Shown here: positions 1 to 6,744 of the stretch, in pieces
How the letters are laid out: each line of letters begins with the position of its first letter
Numbering within the stretch: the first letter of the stretch is position 1
Assembly (NCBI GenBank): GCA_964383325.1
Contig: CAYLGY010000085.1
Span: 1 to 11,220, forward strand
Direction: 5' to 3'
DNA: 11,220 nucleotides
From: CAYLGY01 sp964383325
GTDB lineage: Bacteria; Pseudomonadota; Alphaproteobacteria; Rhizobiales; Rhizobiaceae
Position numbers and translations under genes: made by a program
Notes under the pieces: model-generated
The model's input: only the letters and a program-made list of their open reading frames with translations
What the model was told of the DNA's origin: nothing
Databases searched by the model: none

Positions 1-587
1 TCGTGGGAACAGTCTGCAATGTGCGCGCCGTCAAGAACCTCTCGATCGTTGCATCAACCATTACTGAGCTTGGCAGGGTGTTTCCCAACCTCCGCTTCGT
101 CATCATCGGCGGGACCGACGATTCCGCAGAGGTGAGGCGAATCAAGGCATGTGGCGATGAGCGAAGCCTGGCTTTCGCCGGACCACGTCGCGAGGCTCCA
201 CGTTATCTTTCTGCCTTCGATATCTTTGTCAGTCCAACTAATGCCAGGAAGGGCGAGGGGTTCGGTCTGGCCATCGCGGAAGCCATGCGCGCCGGGCTGC
301 CGATCATCTCCAGCAATCTCGGCGGGGGCGCGGAACTTGTGGATTACGGCGCAAGCGGCCTGGTCGTGGGTCCGAAGGACCATGCTGGCTGGAGATCCGC
401 CTTGGAGAGAATGTGCCATAGTGAAGATGAACGACGGGTTTTCGGGGCTCGCGCGCGCCAGCGGGTGGAGCAATTGCTTGATCCGGCAATGCTCGCAGCG
501 GAGATCGTCGATATGTATTCAAGGCGCATTGCTACGGCTCAAGGAACCCCTGTGCAAGGACCGCTCGCCGCTCCCCAGGCGCATTGA
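1..587 (+). CDS. Glycosyltransferase, GT4 type (C-terminal part, 5' truncated)
   Basis: The reading frame is already open at the window edge and ends at TGA 585-587, giving about 194 visible residues. They match the C-terminal, nucleotide-sugar-binding half of a GT-B fold transferase of family GT4. Visible marks are a GTVCNVRAVKN opening (the usual 'G-x-x-x-x-x-KN' strand and loop), a buried strand RFVIIGG, a hydrophobic FDIFVSP strand, and the EX7E motif EGFGLAIAE (visible residues 85-93) followed by GLPIISSNLGG and GLVV. In GT4 enzymes the EX7E glutamates contact the donor sugar. Such enzymes usually act in the cytoplasm on polysaccharide, lipopolysaccharide or glycolipid precursors; donor and acceptor cannot be read from this fragment. 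The GTG at position 3 is interior, not a start, because the acceptor-binding N-terminal domain must lie upstream. The gene may be the end of a surface-polysaccharide cluster outside the window. Confidence 0.87.
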   Translation, partial: VGTVCNVRAVKNLSIVASTITELGRVFPNLRFVIIGGTDDSAEVRRIKACGDERSLAFAGPRREAPRYLSAFDIFVSPTNARKGEGFGLAIAEAMRAGLPIISSNLGGGAELVDYGASGLVVGPKDHAGWRSALERMCHSEDERRVFGARARQRVEQLLDPAMLAAEIVDMYSRRIATAQGTPVQGPLAAPQAH

Positions 588-683
588 GATCGCAATTCCC
601 GTTCTTTTTCCGCCATCCGTATTCGCTGGTGGATCTTCGGAATGAAACTCAGCGCAGCCGGATCTCTCCAAGGTCCGTTGGCC

Positions 684-1127
684 TCATTTCACCGTTTCCA
701 TCACGGCAAAGGTCGATGTCTGGGCCACATGGGGCAGCGCCGAGATCTTCTCGCCGAGAATGCGGCGATAGGCGCTGATATCCCGGGTCCGGACCTTCAG
801 TAAATAATCGAAGCCGCCAGCAATCATATGGCATTGCTCAATCTCGCGGATGTTCTGGACGGCGAGGTTGAACGCTTGCAGGGCCGCCGAGCGCGTATCG
901 CTCAAGGTTACCTGTACGAAGGCAATGTGACCCTCGCCGATTCGCTCGCGGTCGATCATGGCGCCATAGCCCCGGATGATGCCGGACTCCTCCAGCCGGC
1001 GCACGCGCGCCTGAACCGGAGTCTTGGTAAGCCCGACCCTGTCGGCGAGCGCGGCCATGGAAAGCCGGCCCTCTGCCTCGAGCGTCGCCAGAATCCGATG
1101 ATCGATCCGGTCCAATTGGTCTTTCAT
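684..1127 (-). CDS. Lrp/AsnC-family transcriptional regulator, probable PutR (proline-responsive activator of putA)
   Basis: This 147-residue protein has the normal length and layout of the Lrp/AsnC family. An N-terminal winged helix-turn-helix covers about residues 4-55 (DRIDHRILATLEAEGRLS, then ALADRVGLTKTPVQARVRRLE as the two helices and recognition helix). A C-terminal RAM ligand-binding domain covers about 65-140, with the typical GGFDYLLKV element near 104-112. Family members form dimers and octamers that bind an amino acid and wrap DNA. The gene is divergent from putA with 145 bases between the two start codons. That is the arrangement of PutR in Agrobacterium and Rhodobacter, where the protein activates putA in response to proline and represses itself. 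The role here is inferred from this context; a general Lrp function is the alternative. No good Shine-Dalgarno sequence is visible before the ATG at 1127; the start is set by the standard family N-terminus. Confidence 0.92.
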   Translation of the reverse strand: MKDQLDRIDHRILATLEAEGRLSMAALADRVGLTKTPVQARVRRLEESGIIRGYGAMIDRERIGEGHIAFVQVTLSDTRSAALQAFNLAVQNIREIEQCHMIAGGFDYLLKVRTRDISAYRRILGEKISALPHVAQTSTFAVMETVK

Positions 1128-1133
1128 GGTGCA

Positions 1134-1200
1134 GGATTGCAGTTTGCTTGCCTTGTATCGCCAAGATCATTAGGCGGATCGGATTGCCATTTCAAGCAAT
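1134..1200. promoter_or_regulatory. Candidate Lrp/PutR operator region between the regulator gene and putA
   Basis: Two copies of GGATTGC followed by two variable bases and TTT lie at 1134-1145 and 1181-1192, 47 bases apart. The second copy overlaps an inverted repeat, ATTGC (1183-1187), eight bases, GCAAT (1196-1200). Lrp-family sites are commonly short imperfect palindromes placed on the same face of the helix, so this is a plausible shared operator for the divergent pair. The match rests on pattern only. A 5-base inverted repeat is not rare by chance in a gap of this size. Confidence 0.4.
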
Positions 1201-1260
1201 ATGGTCGGTGTTGCGCCGAGCGCCATGCTATCCTCACCCCTGTCTGTTCGAGTTCGCGCC

Positions 1261-1266
1261 GGGGAG
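1261..1266 (+). promoter_or_regulatory. Ribosome binding site that sets the putA start
   Basis: GGGGAG ends 6 bases before the ATG at 1273. The earlier in-frame ATG at 1201 has no purine-rich stretch at the right distance and overlaps the candidate operator repeat, so 1273 is preferred. Confidence 0.65.
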
Positions 1267-1272
1267 TGTGAG

Positions 1273-4200
1273 ATGGTGTCAGGACAATCATTGCAGGAAA
1301 TTCGGATACGCATTCGCAACCTGACGCTGGCGCCGGAGTCCGAAGTGCTCGATGCACTCCTTGTCCGCCTCGCACTGGACGCGCCGGCACGCAGCAGGAT
1401 CTCGGAAGCGGCAGCGTCGCTCGTGCGCTCGGTCCGGGCATCGTCCGAACCGAAACTGATGGAATCCTTCCTGGTGCAGTACGGGCTGTCGACAACGGAA
1501 GGCGTCGCGCTCATGTGCCTTGCGGAAGCCCTGCTTCGCGTGCCCGACGCCGCGACGATGGATGACCTGATCGCGGACAAGATCGTGCCGCATGACTGGT
1601 CGGCGCATTCCGGCCAATCGTCCTCGATCTTCGTCAATGCCTCGACCTGGGCGTTGATGCTGACCGGCCGAGTGCTCGAGGAGGGCGATGGCAAGATCGA
1701 GCGGAGCCTCCGGTCGATGATGCGGCGGCTGGGTGAACCCGTGATCCGAACCGCCGTCGCTTCGGCCATGCGCGAGATGGGAGATCAGTTCGTCCTCGGC
1801 CGCACACTCGCCGAAGCGCTGAAACGAGGCGGAGCTCAAGCCGCCAAAGGCTATCTCTATTCCTATGACATGCTGGGCGAGGCCGCGCGGACCCATGCGG
1901 ATGCCGAACGATATTTCGAATCCTACCGGCAGGCGATTGTCGGACTGAAGGATAGCGCCAGAACTTCGGATATCAGGAATAATCCCGGCATTTCCGTCAA
2001 GCTTTCGGCCTTGCATCCCCGCTACGAGCAAGCGCAGCGCCAGCGCGCCCTGCCGGTCCTGTCAGATCGACTCCTTCAGCTCTGCCGGGAGGCGCGGGAC
2101 GGAAAGATGGGACTGAACATTGATGCCGAGGAAGCGGACCGCCTCGATCTCTCCCTCGACGTGATCGAAGCAACCCTGTCGCAGCCGGAACTGGCAGGCT
2201 GGGAAGGATTTGGCGTCGTCGTTCAAGCCTATGGCCAGCGCGCCCCTGCGGTACTTGACTGGCTGCATGCGCTGGCAAGTCAGCTCGACCGGCGTATCAT
2301 GGTACGGCTGGTGAAGGGCGCGTACTGGGACAGCGAGATCAAGCGGGCGCAAATGCTTGGACTTGACGGTTTTCCGGTGTTCACGCGCAAGTCCAGCACG
2401 GATGTCTCCTATCTCGCCTGCGCCCGACAATTGCTGTCGCTGCGAGACCGGATCTACCCGCAATTCGCCACGCACAACGCACATAGCGTGGCGGCCATTC
2501 TCGAAATGTGCGGTGATAGAAAATCTTTTGAATTCCAGCGGTTGCATGGGATGGGTGAAGTCTTGCACGAGATCGTGCGCGTGAGTGAAGGCACGCGTTG
2601 CCGGATCTATGCTCCCGTGGGCGCACATGAAGACCTGCTCGCCTATCTCGTGCGGAGATTGCTGGAGAACGGAGCCAATTCGTCCTTCGTGCATCAGATC
2701 GTCGATGAGGAGGTGGCGCCGGAAATAATAGCCCGCGATCCTGTTGCGATTGTCGAAGCCAATCAGCGCACGCCCAACCCGGCCATTGCCGCCCCGCCTT
2801 GCATTTACGGCCCCTGCAGGCGCAATGCGAAAGGTTGGGATCTCACCGATCCGAAAGTCCTGGAAGAAATTGATGCGATGCGCGGAAAATTTGCGGCCCC
2901 CCATCGCTGGCAGGCTGGCCCATCTGTTCCGGCGGGGGAGGGTGTGGTACGCCGGGTGATCCTCAATCCGGCCGACCCGGCGGAGATTGTCGGCGAAGCC
3001 GCTGAAACGCCTCCCTCTGCGGTTCAGGACGCCATCACGCTCGGGCTCGCGGCCCAGAAGGATTGGGAAGGGCGGCCGGTGGCCGAACGCAGCGATATCC
3101 TGCGCAGGATTGCCGATCTTCTCGAAGAGAATTTCGCCGAATTCCTTGCGCTTGCCACTCGCGAGGCCGGCAAGACGCTTGTCGACGGAGTGTCCGAGGT
3201 GCGGGAAGCGGTCGACTTCCTTCGCTACTACGCTGCGGAAGCCATCGAGGCCGACAGGGTCGGCAAGGCGCGTGGCGTTATCGCCTGTATCTCGCCATGG
3301 AATTTCCCCCTGGCGATCTTCACGGGCCAGATTGCCGCGGCGCTGGTAACGGGCAATGCGGTAATCGCCAAGCCGGCCGAACAGACGCCGCTGATCGCCT
3401 GCCGTGCTGTCGAACTGATGTGGCAGGCGGGTATTCCGAAGGAAGTGCTCCAGATTCTTCCCGGCGATGGCGCGACGGTAGGCGCTTCCCTGACGGCCGA
3501 TCCGCGCATTGGGGGCGTCTGCTTTACCGGATCCACCGAGACCGCACGCCGGATCGAGCAGCAGCTTGCGCAAACGGCGCAACCCGATGCGATGCTGATC
3601 GCGGAAACGGGTGGCATCAATGCAATGATCGTCGATTCGACTGCCCTGCCTGAACAAGCCGTACGGGACATTCTGGCCTCTGCCTTCCAGAGTGCTGGCC
3701 AGCGCTGTTCGGCTCTTCGGGTGCTGTATGTGCAGAAAGATGTTGAGCAAAAGATCCTGACCATGCTGCGGGGCGCGATGCATTCGCTCCAGATAGGTGA
3801 TCCCTGGCAGATTTCAACGGATGTCGGGCCAGTGATCGATGACGACGCATTGGAATCGATCCGCGTCTATTGCGAAGCCGCCGGAAAGGAGGGCCGGGTG
3901 CTCGACCGGCTGGAAGCGCCGCAAACAGGTCGCTTCGTCGCGCCTCACCTTCTGAGGGTCTCCGGGATCGGCGATGTGGAACGGGAGGTGTTCGGGCCGG
4001 TTCTGCACGTCGCGAGCTTTGATGCCAGCCAGATCGACCAGGTGATCGACGACATCAACGCACGTGGCTATGGGTTGACCTTTGGTCTCCATACCAGAAT
4101 CGACGCGCGGGTCCAGCATGTGGTGGATCGCGTTCGTTGCGGCAACATCTATGTCAACCGCAACCAGATCGGCGCCGTAGTGGGCGCGCAGCCTTTCGGG

Positions 4201-4890
4201 GGGGAAGGGTTGTCGGGGACGGGACCGAAAGCGGGCGGGCCGCATTATCTGGGCCGGTTTCGACGGGGAAGCGGAGAAGGAGAGCTTCAGGGCGTGGTCA
4301 CCGACACCGGACCGACAGAGTTGCCGGTTCGCTTCCTCGATGGGGAAGCCTGGTCCGGGCGACATGATCGAATTCCGGCCTTGCGCCAGGCCTTGCGCGG
4401 CAAGGCCGCCAGGGCAATTGCCGTCGCATCGGCGCTGGAATACGGGCCCGTCGATCTACCGGGACCCGTCGGCGAGGGCAACATGCTAAGCCTGCATCCC
4501 CGCGGCAGGATCCTTTGCCTCGGACCGGACCCGGCAGGGTTGCTCGATCAATGCGTGCAGGCGCTTGCTGCAGGCAATACGGTCATCGCCGTCATGCCCG
4601 GCGCAGGCGCTGTTCTGAAGCCGCTTTTGGGCAAGGGGTTTCCGCTGCTGGTCGCAGATGGCAATTTCCTGCTCGATCATCTTGCATCCCTGCGTCCCGA
4701 TGCCGTTGCCCGGTGTGGAACCGACGAAGGGAACCGCATCCTCCGGCAAGCGCTGGCAAGACAGGAAGGCGCGCTCGTCCGGTTGATCACGGAAAGATTC
4801 GATCCCGTGGCCTATGTGCACGAGCGCTCTGTCTGCGTCGATCTCACCGCCGCAGGCGGCAATGCCAGCCTGCTTGCCGCGGCGGGGTAG
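1273..4890 (+). CDS. putA: Bifunctional proline dehydrogenase / L-glutamate-gamma-semialdehyde dehydrogenase PutA
   Basis: The 1205-residue enzyme oxidises proline to P5C with FAD, then P5C/glutamate semialdehyde to glutamate with NAD. After an N-terminal helical arm, the proline dehydrogenase barrel shows RLVKGAYWDSE (Lys348), FATHNAHS (His401) and RRLLENGANSSFV (Arg461-Arg462, the pair that holds the proline carboxylate). The aldehyde dehydrogenase domain shows SPWNFP (Asn677), FTGSTE, the general base in ETGG (Glu778), the nucleophile in GQRCS (Cys812) and PFGGEGLSGTG near 974. About 210 residues follow and look like the aldehyde-dehydrogenase-like C-terminal domain of long PutAs. There is no ribbon-helix-helix domain at the N-terminus, so the protein should not repress its own gene; this fits control by the divergent Lrp-type regulator. 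An in-frame ATG at 1201 would add 24 unfamiliar residues. The gene ends 2 bases from the end of pgi. Confidence 0.97.
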   Translation: MVSGQSLQEIRIRIRNLTLAPESEVLDALLVRLALDAPARSRISEAAASLVRSVRASSEPKLMESFLVQYGLSTTEGVALMCLAEALLRVPDAATMDDLIADKIVPHDWSAHSGQSSSIFVNASTWALMLTGRVLEEGDGKIERSLRSMMRRLGEPVIRTAVASAMREMGDQFVLGRTLAEALKRGGAQAAKGYLYSYDMLGEAARTHADAERYFESYRQAIVGLKDSARTSDIRNNPGISVKLSALHPRYEQAQRQRALPVLSDRLLQLCREARDGKMGLNIDAEEADRLDLSLDVIEATLSQPELAGWEGFGVVVQAYGQRAPAVLDWLHALASQLDRRIMVRLVKGAYWDSEIKRAQMLGLDGFPVFTRKSSTDVSYLACARQLLSLRDRIYPQFATHNAHSVAAILEMCGDRKSFEFQRLHGMGEVLHEIVRVSEGTRCRIYAPVGAHEDLLAYLVRRLLENGANSSFVHQIVDEEVAPEIIARDPVAIVEANQRTPNPAIAAPPCIYGPCRRNAKGWDLTDPKVLEEIDAMRGKFAAPHRWQAGPSVPAGEGVVRRVILNPADPAEIVGEAAETPPSAVQDAITLGLAAQKDWEGRPVAERSDILRRIADLLEENFAEFLALATREAGKTLVDGVSEVREAVDFLRYYAAEAIEADRVGKARGVIACISPWNFPLAIFTGQIAAALVTGNAVIAKPAEQTPLIACRAVELMWQAGIPKEVLQILPGDGATVGASLTADPRIGGVCFTGSTETARRIEQQLAQTAQPDAMLIAETGGINAMIVDSTALPEQAVRDILASAFQSAGQRCSALRVLYVQKDVEQKILTMLRGAMHSLQIGDPWQISTDVGPVIDDDALESIRVYCEAAGKEGRVLDRLEAPQTGRFVAPHLLRVSGIGDVEREVFGPVLHVASFDASQIDQVIDDINARGYGLTFGLHTRIDARVQHVVDRVRCGNIYVNRNQIGAVVGAQPFGGEGLSGTGPKAGGPHYLGRFRRGSGEGELQGVVTDTGPTELPVRFLDGEAWSGRHDRIPALRQALRGKAARAIAVASALEYGPVDLPGPVGEGNMLSLHPRGRILCLGPDPAGLLDQCVQALAAGNTVIAVMPGAGAVLKPLLGKGFPLLVADGNFLLDHLASLRPDAVARCGTDEGNRILRQALARQEGALVRLITERFDPVAYVHERSVCVDLTAAGGNASLLAAAG

Positions 4891-4892
4891 GG

Positions 4893-6539
4893 TCAGCCTG
4901 CCGCGCGCAAGGCGCGCAGGCGTTCAGCCAGCATGATGGTCGAACCGTCATGGCCTTCCCCCGTCGCCGTGCCCTCGACCACCGGCAGCAGGTCGGTGGC
5001 CAGTTCCTTGCCCAGCTCGACGCCCCATTGGTCAAAGGGGTTGATCCCGTACAGCGCGGCCTCGACAAATACCCGGTGCTCGTAGAGGGCGATGAGCCGG
5101 CCCAGCGTGTAGGGGTCAAGCCGGCGATACAGCAGGGTAAGCGACGGCCGATTGCCGGGAAAGGCACGGTGCGGTGCAAGTTTGCGCGCCTTGTCGGCAG
5201 GCAAGCCCTGTCTACGCAAATGCTGCTCGGTCTCCTCCCGCGACCGTCCCCGCATCAAGGCTTCCGATTGCGCGAGGCAATTTGCCACCAGCAAGCGATG
5301 ATGATGATCCAGCCGAGGCTCGTCGCCCAGAGCAGCAAGAAGAAACTCGACGGGCACGATGTCGGTGCCCTGATGCAACCATTGAAAAAAGGCGTGCTGC
5401 CCGTTCGTGCCCGGCTCACCCCAGACGACGGGTCCGCTGGGCGTCGTGAGGGGATCGCCGTTCAGCGCCACGCGCTTGCCATTCGATTCCATGTCGAGCT
5501 GCTGAAGATAGGCGGGCAGGCGCTGCAGCCGCTGGTCATAGGGAATGATGGCACGGCACGGATAGAGAAGCACCGTTCGATGCCAATAGCCGATCAGCCC
5601 GAGCAGCAAGGGCAGATTTTCTCGCGGAGCAGCGGTCAGGAAATGCCGGTCCATCGCATGGCCGCCTTCCAGGAAGCGCCGGAAATGCTCCGGCCCGACC
5701 GCAATCATCAACGGCAGGCCAATGGCCGACCAGATCGAATAGCGCCCTCCGACCCAGTCCCAGAAGCCGAACATGCGGTTAGCCGCCATGCCAAACGCCG
5801 CCACCCGGTCCGCGGCAGTCGATACCGCTGCGAAATGCGCTTCGACCGCTCTTTCCCCGAGGTGATCGACGATCCAGTTCCGGGCCGTGGCGGCATTGGT
5901 CATGGTTTCGATTGTGGTGAAGGTCTTGGACGCGACAATGAACAGGGTGGTGGCAGGGTCGAGGCCCGCAAGTGCCGTCGCGATTTCCGCGCCATCAATA
6001 TTGGCGACGAATCGCAGTTGCGGTCCGTCATGCAAGTGCCGCAACGCCTGCACGGTCATGGCCGGGCCCAGATCGGAACCGCCAATGCCGATATTCACCA
6101 CGGTCCGGAAAGGGCGGCCGGCAGAGCCGACAATTTTCCCGTCGCGGATCCCCCGCGCGAATTCCTCCATGCGGTTCAGCATGGCAGCCACCTGGCGAGC
6201 GATGGCCGATCCATAGGGCGGTGCATCCGGGGAAGGCGGCGCGCGCAGGGCTATATGCAATGCAGCTCGCGCCTCGGTCGGATTGACGGGTTCGCCACGG
6301 AACATCGCCTCCCGGCACTCTTCTATTCGCGCCGCCTCTGCAAGCTCGAGCAAGGCATCGAGGATCGGTACGCTGACGGCGCACTTGGAAAAGTCGAGCG
6401 TCAGATCCTCGCACGATACGCTGAAACGCAAGGCCCGGTCCCGATCCTCGGCAAAGGCCTCCACAAGGTTGCGCGGCCTCTGCCGGTCGCTGATCTCGCG
6501 CAGTGCCGTCAGCGCCTGCTTGAAGTTTGCACCCTGCAT
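4893..6539 (-). CDS. pgi: Glucose-6-phosphate isomerase
   Basis: A 548-residue cytoplasmic enzyme that interconverts glucose 6-phosphate and fructose 6-phosphate, linking glycolysis or gluconeogenesis to the Entner-Doudoroff and pentose phosphate routes. Length is close to that of E. coli Pgi. Seen motifs: NIGIGGSDLGP (149-159), the phosphate-binding SKTFTTIET (204-212), signature 1 WVGGRYSIWSAIGLP (262-276), MESNGKRV with the catalytic Glu351, GTNGQHAFFQ with His382, and signature 2 GINPFDQWGVELGKELA (498-514) with Lys511. All expected catalytic residues are present. The start at 6539 is chosen because AGGAGAG stands just upstream. In-frame ATGs at 6557 and 6656 would add 6 or 39 residues that do not resemble the family. 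The gene converges on putA and diverges from pyrG; nothing suggests that it is co-transcribed with either. Confidence 0.97.
   Translation of the reverse strand: MQGANFKQALTALREISDRQRPRNLVEAFAEDRDRALRFSVSCEDLTLDFSKCAVSVPILDALLELAEAARIEECREAMFRGEPVNPTEARAALHIALRAPPSPDAPPYGSAIARQVAAMLNRMEEFARGIRDGKIVGSAGRPFRTVVNIGIGGSDLGPAMTVQALRHLHDGPQLRFVANIDGAEIATALAGLDPATTLFIVASKTFTTIETMTNAATARNWIVDHLGERAVEAHFAAVSTAADRVAAFGMAANRMFGFWDWVGGRYSIWSAIGLPLMIAVGPEHFRRFLEGGHAMDRHFLTAAPRENLPLLLGLIGYWHRTVLLYPCRAIIPYDQRLQRLPAYLQQLDMESNGKRVALNGDPLTTPSGPVVWGEPGTNGQHAFFQWLHQGTDIVPVEFLLAALGDEPRLDHHHRLLVANCLAQSEALMRGRSREETEQHLRRQGLPADKARKLAPHRAFPGNRPSLTLLYRRLDPYTLGRLIALYEHRVFVEAALYGINPFDQWGVELGKELATDLLPVVEGTATGEGHDGSTIMLAERLRALRAAG
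4896..4921. terminator. Hairpin at the putA/pgi convergent junction, possible two-way terminator
   Basis: GCCTGC (4896-4901) and GCGC (4903-4906) pair with GCGC (4912-4915) and GCAGGC (4916-4921): ten GC-rich pairs with a single bulged C and a GCAAG loop. It starts 6 bases after the putA stop and lies inside the last codons of pgi. No T-run follows on either strand, so intrinsic termination is unproven; it could instead stabilise the putA 3' end. Confidence 0.4.
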
Positions 6540-6542
6540 GAT

Positions 6543-6549
6543 CTCTCCT
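6543..6549 (-). promoter_or_regulatory. Ribosome binding site that sets the pgi start
   Basis: Read on the minus strand the sequence is AGGAGAG, with the AGGAG core ending 5 bases before the ATG at 6539. It decides against the upstream ATG codons at 6557 and 6656. Confidence 0.7.
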
Positions 6550-6630
6550 GTGGCCATTCGGATTATCCCGCTCCAACGTCGCGAAGCAAGCACGGGTTGC
6601 AAGGGCAAACCATGCGCGCGGCGACAGGCT

Positions 6631-6723
6631 GGAAATTTCCTTTGCCGAATCGTCACCGCCTGTCATTCGCTTCCACAGGAACAAGATATCGACTGCATCT
6701 GACGGCTTCCAATTCAGCTGGAA
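6631..6723. promoter_or_regulatory. Cluster of GGAA/TTCC palindromes in the pgi-pyrG divergent gap
   Basis: The 205-base gap holds three small symmetric elements built from the same half-sites: the perfect palindrome GGAAATTTCC (6631-6640), TTCC-ACA-GGAA (6671-6681), and TTCCA-N7-TGGAA (6707-6723). They could be operators for one or both genes. No convincing -35/-10 pair was found for either gene by eye, so the promoters themselves are not placed. Confidence 0.25.
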
Positions 6724-6744
6724 AAGCTCTAAGCCCTGATTCCC

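Noticed and set aside
588..683. Terminator or promoter between the glycosyltransferase and Lrp genes
   Set aside because: Only a 4-base stem (CCAA/TTGG near 668-681) and a short T-run near 605 were found, not in the right arrangement.
828..1271. A 147-residue plus-strand frame opposite the Lrp-family gene
   Set aside because: It lies antisense to a clear Lrp/AsnC protein and has no recognisable motif.
2062..3783. A 573-residue minus-strand frame inside putA
   Set aside because: It is the antisense shadow of the PutA catalytic domains, with no recognisable domain of its own.
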